A stretch of 64,000 nucleotides of DNA from UBA1672 sp964587815. Lineage in GTDB: Bacteria; Pseudomonadota; Alphaproteobacteria; Micavibrionales; Micavibrionaceae. Each line of letters begins with the position of its first letter. Position 1 is the first letter of the stretch. The notes beneath the pieces are model-generated. The model had not been told where the DNA came from, made no database searches, and was given only the letters and a program-made list of their open reading frames with translations. Made by a program: the position numbers and the translations under genes. Below, piece by piece: positions 60,708-64,000 of the stretch. The DNA lies in contig CAZPMH010000008.1 of NCBI GenBank assembly GCA_964587815.1, positions 30,109-94,108 on the forward strand. Direction: 5' to 3'.

Positions 60708-60841
60708 GCGGTTATCCTTATTTAATGTTACGCACGTGTGTGCGCCCCTTAATTGTGGTTGTAGCACGGGCGTGGCCTGAGTTCCACGCTTTTATTATTT
60801 GCTTGTGCCGCCGCGAAAAAATCGCCAAACTTTTAATTGGT

Positions 60842-61366
60842 ATGAAACAGTTACACCACAAAGACGGACGCGCGTATACCAAGGCCGATTACGAAGCTTT
60901 GGCGAAGAAGCGCGCGGAGCAGCGGGTATTCCTTTGGCTTTCTGTTATTGATTTTCTTGTCATTTTCCTGATTTGCGCCTTTAGCCGTTATTTGTATTTC
61001 TTTGTTTTTTTCGGTTTTCAAAATACGGCTTATCTCAGCTTTTCTTTTTATACCGCCGTGGTTGATGCGGTGCTTATTTTCGCGCTGTTCCGCCTGACAA
61101 TGCGATATTTACAATCCGTTCTTTTGTTTTTCACAGGCATGGTGTTTTTGCCGATTGCCGTGTTTTTTTGGCAGAAATTTGATGTAATTACGCAAGGCAA
61201 GACGATTGTGAAATCAGGGAAAATTTACTACGAGAACGGCCTGCCGACGATAAACGGGTTGATTTATGACTACACTCTTTATCCGTATTTTGCGTTTATC
61301 GTTATTGCGTTGATTACCTTTGTTTTTGATCCGTTCAAGGAAAAGGCAATCAAAGATATGCGCTGA
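60842..61366 (+). CDS. small membrane protein, paralog A, unknown
   Basis: The 174-residue protein begins MKQLHHKDGRAYTKADYEAL, followed by four hydrophobic segments (about 32-52, 62-84, 90-112, 148-166) and ends with a DPFKEKAIKD motif. It shares the HxDGRA[YF]T...Y N-terminal motif, topology and C-terminal F/Y-x-P-F-K motif with the next gene, so the two are paralogs. The frame is open further upstream, but ATG 60842 matches the paralog start. The function is unknown. Confidence 0.75.
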   Translation: MKQLHHKDGRAYTKADYEALAKKRAEQRVFLWLSVIDFLVIFLICAFSRYLYFFVFFGFQNTAYLSFSFYTAVVDAVLIFALFRLTMRYLQSVLLFFTGMVFLPIAVFFWQKFDVITQGKTIVKSGKIYYENGLPTINGLIYDYTLYPYFAFIVIALITFVFDPFKEKAIKDMR

Positions 61367-61410
61367 GCTTTTGCTTGTCATCATAATTTTATAGGTAGAT
61401 ACTCCGGGTC

Positions 61411-61926
61411 ATGAAAAAGCGGTTATATCACGAAGACGGACGCGCCTTTACGGAGGAGGAATACGCAGAGGTGGCGGCGCGGCAAGCCAAGCGCAAGGCG
61501 TTCTGGGTGCGCGCGGCGAAGGATTTTGCCGTGATTTGGGTGATTGTAGCGATCTACGATATTTTATTTTCTTTTTTGTTAAATAACGTAAGCCTTACAG
61601 AATATTTCAAAATAATACCGCTTTCTTTGGCTCTGAATCTACCACAGTCGCTCATTCTGACATCAGTTTTCGTATACTGTGTTCGTATATTGAGATCAGG
61701 ATTTTGGTATTTTCTAATATCACTTACGCTTACAGTTTGGATGTTTATTTATAGCGTTGAAAATACCGCTACAATTCATTTAAAAATAGCAGGTATTTAC
61801 TATAATATTGGCGGTGATCATACTATTGTGGGTTTATTGCGTAGATTTTTTAATACAACTTATTATTTATTTACGCTATTTTCTCTTTCTCTTTTTCTTT
61901 ACAATCCTTTTAAGAGTTTGAAATAG
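61411..61926 (+). CDS. small membrane protein, paralog B, unknown
   Basis: The 171-residue protein begins MKKRLYHEDGRAFTEEEYAEV, with four hydrophobic segments and a YNPFKSLK end. It is a paralog of the preceding gene. The first 50 codons are G/C-rich, but from about 61550 the DNA becomes clearly A/T-rich, which may mean relaxed selection or recombination with foreign DNA. The function is unknown. Confidence 0.75.
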   Translation: MKKRLYHEDGRAFTEEEYAEVAARQAKRKAFWVRAAKDFAVIWVIVAIYDILFSFLLNNVSLTEYFKIIPLSLALNLPQSLILTSVFVYCVRILRSGFWYFLISLTLTVWMFIYSVENTATIHLKIAGIYYNIGGDHTIVGLLRRFFNTTYYLFTLFSLSLFLYNPFKSLK

Positions 61927-61933
61927 TTGAATT

Positions 61934-63013
61934 ATGGGTTTTGATCATACTGAAGACGGATATAGAATACAGACCAACGATGAAGGCGTGATTGTAACAA
62001 CGCCTGATGGTCGTGCACTCGATATACATATTCCAAATATTAATGATTTGGGTATGGATGCAAGTGCGGATACCGAACATGCATATATTTCACCGTTTTA
62101 TGCTGGACCTAATGAACGATTCCCCGATTATAATGCGTTGTTTCAAGATGTTCAGGAAGGATCTGCACCCGATTTGGATATCATTGTCGATAAGGCCGAA
62201 ATTAATGGTAGCCAGAGCTATGTTCCGCTTATGAGTTGGAACCCTTTCGATGATAATGTAAGGCATTATGTTGATCGGGATGATGGTTTGATGGCAAATG
62301 TAACCTTACCCAATCATTTCTTACACCCTGGCCTTGTTATCAAATTAGTGGATCAAAATGACACCGGGACGCATATTGTTACACTCGGCGTTGGCAATGG
62401 TGCTCTTCGAGAATTTAGTGAGGATAGCGCCGACTACGTTTGGGGCGCGCAAAATGCTCTGGTTGCTCTAGAGGCAAGTTTAGAAACATGGCTACCGATT
62501 TGGCAAGATGATGATGTTGACGCCGAACCAGATACGCCGGCCTATCGCTTAGCGGAGGCATTTACGGGCAAGACGATGGTTGGTTATGTCGCCGATCCGG
62601 ATTGGGCGTTGAATGCACAGGAGCCTGCACCGCTTGAGGGTGATTATTATGGATTTGATGTTGAGGCGGGCGCGCCCGTCATTGATCCTGAAAATCCCGA
62701 AAGCTCGGTTTATTGGGCGCATGATTATTTGACTGCGCAGGGCGCGGATATTTCCTTAACAGGTGAGGCGCGTGCGGATGTTGCGCAAATGTACGATGCC
62801 GCAACGGATGGCGGTGACGCGGCGATGCAAAGCTATCTTCAAGATACGGATTACCACCTTGCACAGCAAGAGATCGCGGCGGGCGTTTCTGATGTTGCGC
62901 CTGTGGTTGGTGCATCCATGGCGGCAGATGTAGCGCAGGCGGAGGCAACAGAGGCAGACCCTTCCCTGTATGAGGGTGTTGTACCTAGCCAGAATATCGT
63001 GGCATTGCGTTAA
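61934..63013 (+). CDS. acidic soluble protein, unknown
   Basis: The 359-residue protein is strongly acidic, with no signal peptide or membrane helix. It is rich in Asp, Tyr and Trp up to about residue 200, then Ala/Asp-rich and helical to the end. No family is recognised. It starts 7 bases after paralog B and is probably co-transcribed. An acidic, Cys-free, unknown protein near a secretion system could be an effector, but nothing in the sequence proves it. Base composition changes along the gene from A/T-rich to G/C-rich. Confidence 0.7.
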   Translation: MGFDHTEDGYRIQTNDEGVIVTTPDGRALDIHIPNINDLGMDASADTEHAYISPFYAGPNERFPDYNALFQDVQEGSAPDLDIIVDKAEINGSQSYVPLMSWNPFDDNVRHYVDRDDGLMANVTLPNHFLHPGLVIKLVDQNDTGTHIVTLGVGNGALREFSEDSADYVWGAQNALVALEASLETWLPIWQDDDVDAEPDTPAYRLAEAFTGKTMVGYVADPDWALNAQEPAPLEGDYYGFDVEAGAPVIDPENPESSVYWAHDYLTAQGADISLTGEARADVAQMYDAATDGGDAAMQSYLQDTDYHLAQQEIAAGVSDVAPVVGASMAADVAQAEATEADPSLYEGVVPSQNIVALR

Positions 63014-63116
63014 GACGTTCCTTCGTAAGAATTACGGTCTTTTCACTTGATCTTTTACGCCTTAAAACCTATGGCTTAATGCATGCGATTAACTGCCAAA
63101 GGATTATAGCCCCGTT

Positions 63117-64000
63117 ATGGATATTGTTTCTTCTTTTTCCCCCCGTGAAACCGTAAGCGAGCTGGACCGCCATATTATCGGCCAGAAGGATGCAAAACGC
63201 GCAGTGGCGATTGCGCTGCGTAACCGTTGGCGCAGGTCAAAGCTGGAGCCTGATTTGCAGGAAGAGGTGCATCCGAAAAACATCCTGATGATCGGGCCGA
63301 CAGGTGTGGGTAAAACCGAGATTGCGCGCCGCCTCGCGAAGCTGGCCAATGCGCCGTTTATCAAGGTGGAAGCCACGAAATTTACCGAGGTCGGCTATGT
63401 CGGTAAGGATGTGGAATCGATTATCCGTGACCTGACGGAAATGGCGATCCGCATGACGCAGGACAGCATGCGCAAAAGCGTGAAGGCACAGGCCGAGATC
63501 TATGCCGAGGAGCGGGTTTTGGACGCGCTGGTCGGGAATACGGCGGGCGAAGGCACGCGCGAGAATTTCCGCAAGAAGCTGCGTGAGGGCGATTTAAACG
63601 ATCGCGAAATTGAAATTGAAGTGACCGATAATTCCAACCCGATGGGCGGTATGATGGATATTCCGGGCATGCCGGGCGCATCGATGGGCATGGTGAATGT
63701 GGGTGATATGTTCGGCAAGGCGTTCGGGGAGCGGACGAAGAAAAAGCGCATGACGGTCGAGCAGAGCTATGACGTTTTGGTGGCGGAGGAGTCTGATAAG
63801 CTGCTGGATGAAGATGCGATGGTTTCCGATGCGCTGGAATTGGTGCAGCAGAGCGGGATTGTCTTTATTGACGAGATTGACAAGATTGCGGCGCGCCAAG
63901 ATGTGCGCGGCGGCGATGTGTCTCGTGAGGGCGTGCAGCGTGACCTGCTGCCGCTGATTGAGGGCACGACGGTGACGACCAAGCACGGCATTGTGAAGAC
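63117..64000 (+). CDS. hslU: ATP-dependent protease ATPase subunit HslU (5' part)
   Basis: The first 294 residues are visible and the frame is still open at the window end. The N-terminus SFSPRETVSELDRHIIGQKDAKRAVAIALRNRWRR is canonical. Walker A GPTGVGKTE is followed by VEATKFTEVGYVGKDVESII, the inserted I-domain with a Met/Gly-rich tract, and Walker B IVFIDEIDKIA. HslU unfolds substrates for the HslV peptidase; hslV would normally lie just upstream but is not here, so it is elsewhere or absent. Confidence 0.97.
   Translation, partial: MDIVSSFSPRETVSELDRHIIGQKDAKRAVAIALRNRWRRSKLEPDLQEEVHPKNILMIGPTGVGKTEIARRLAKLANAPFIKVEATKFTEVGYVGKDVESIIRDLTEMAIRMTQDSMRKSVKAQAEIYAEERVLDALVGNTAGEGTRENFRKKLREGDLNDREIEIEVTDNSNPMGGMMDIPGMPGASMGMVNVGDMFGKAFGERTKKKRMTVEQSYDVLVAEESDKLLDEDAMVSDALELVQQSGIVFIDEIDKIAARQDVRGGDVSREGVQRDLLPLIEGTTVTTKHGIVK

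Noticed and set aside
1..64000. CRISPR arrays, rRNA operons, further tRNAs, replication origin
   Set aside because: No regularly spaced repeats, no rRNA sequence and no second cloverleaf were recognised on reading; only tRNA-Ala(GGC) was supported.

Overview
The window looks like the chromosome of a flagellated Gram-negative alphaproteobacterium. The pointers are the housekeeping set FxsA-SecB-PpsR-Maf-AroE-HslU, the Tim44-like protein next to MltA, flgK/flgL, and a LemA/M48 pair. A free-living or predatory lineage such as the Micavibrio group would fit, but no rRNA or other phylogenetic marker is present, so the genus is only an inference.

Layout. Bases 1-7.85 kb hold the end of a PspA-like gene, membrane proteins, a fatty-acid-hydroxylase-family enzyme, an RNA methyltransferase and a histidine kinase/response regulator pair. 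Bases 7.94-14.13 kb are a small, AT-rich integrated element at the 3' end of tRNA-Ala(GGC). It is bounded by 70-bp direct repeats and carries a large serine recombinase, a ParDE-type toxin-antitoxin pair, a GNAT/P-loop/ASCH gene trio and several unknown genes. The toxin-antitoxin segment is itself flanked by a 95-bp inverted repeat whose internal hairpins covary. Bases 14.2-20.8 kb hold mechanosensitive channels (MscS, MscL), a Bax-inhibitor-1 family protein, M48 protease + LemA, a FIST sensor and a DsbC/G-like thiol oxidoreductase.

Bases 20.9-52.9 kb are dominated by a type IVB (Dot/Icm-like) secretion system in two blocks. Block 1 (20.9-28.7 kb): acidic protein, VirB1-like lytic transglycosylase, DotD, DotC, DotB, IcmT, and a large TcpQ-like protein split by a frameshift at a run of ten A. 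Block 2 (41.4-52.9 kb): IcmL/DotI, IcmK/DotH, IcmE/DotG, a protein at the IcmG/DotF position, a five-module membrane protein at the IcmC position, a small pilin-shaped IcmD/DotP-like protein, IcmJ/DotN and IcmB/DotO. This is the same order as icmL-K-E-G-C-D-J-B of Legionella. Between the blocks, on the minus strand, lie an alpha/beta hydrolase, flgL, flgK and an operon of five paralogous secreted cysteine-containing proteins of unknown function (33.3-41.1 kb). That operon is divergent from icmL and is the strongest candidate for an undescribed component or substrate family of this secretion machine.

Bases 52.9-64 kb are mainly housekeeping: aldo/keto reductase, MltA, Tim44-like, FxsA, SecB, PpsR, Maf, AroE and TerC. 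Two paralogous small membrane proteins and an unknown acidic protein follow, and then the start of hslU, cut by the window end. The coupling proteins (DotL/DotM), DotA and IcmX are not in the window and would have to be encoded elsewhere.
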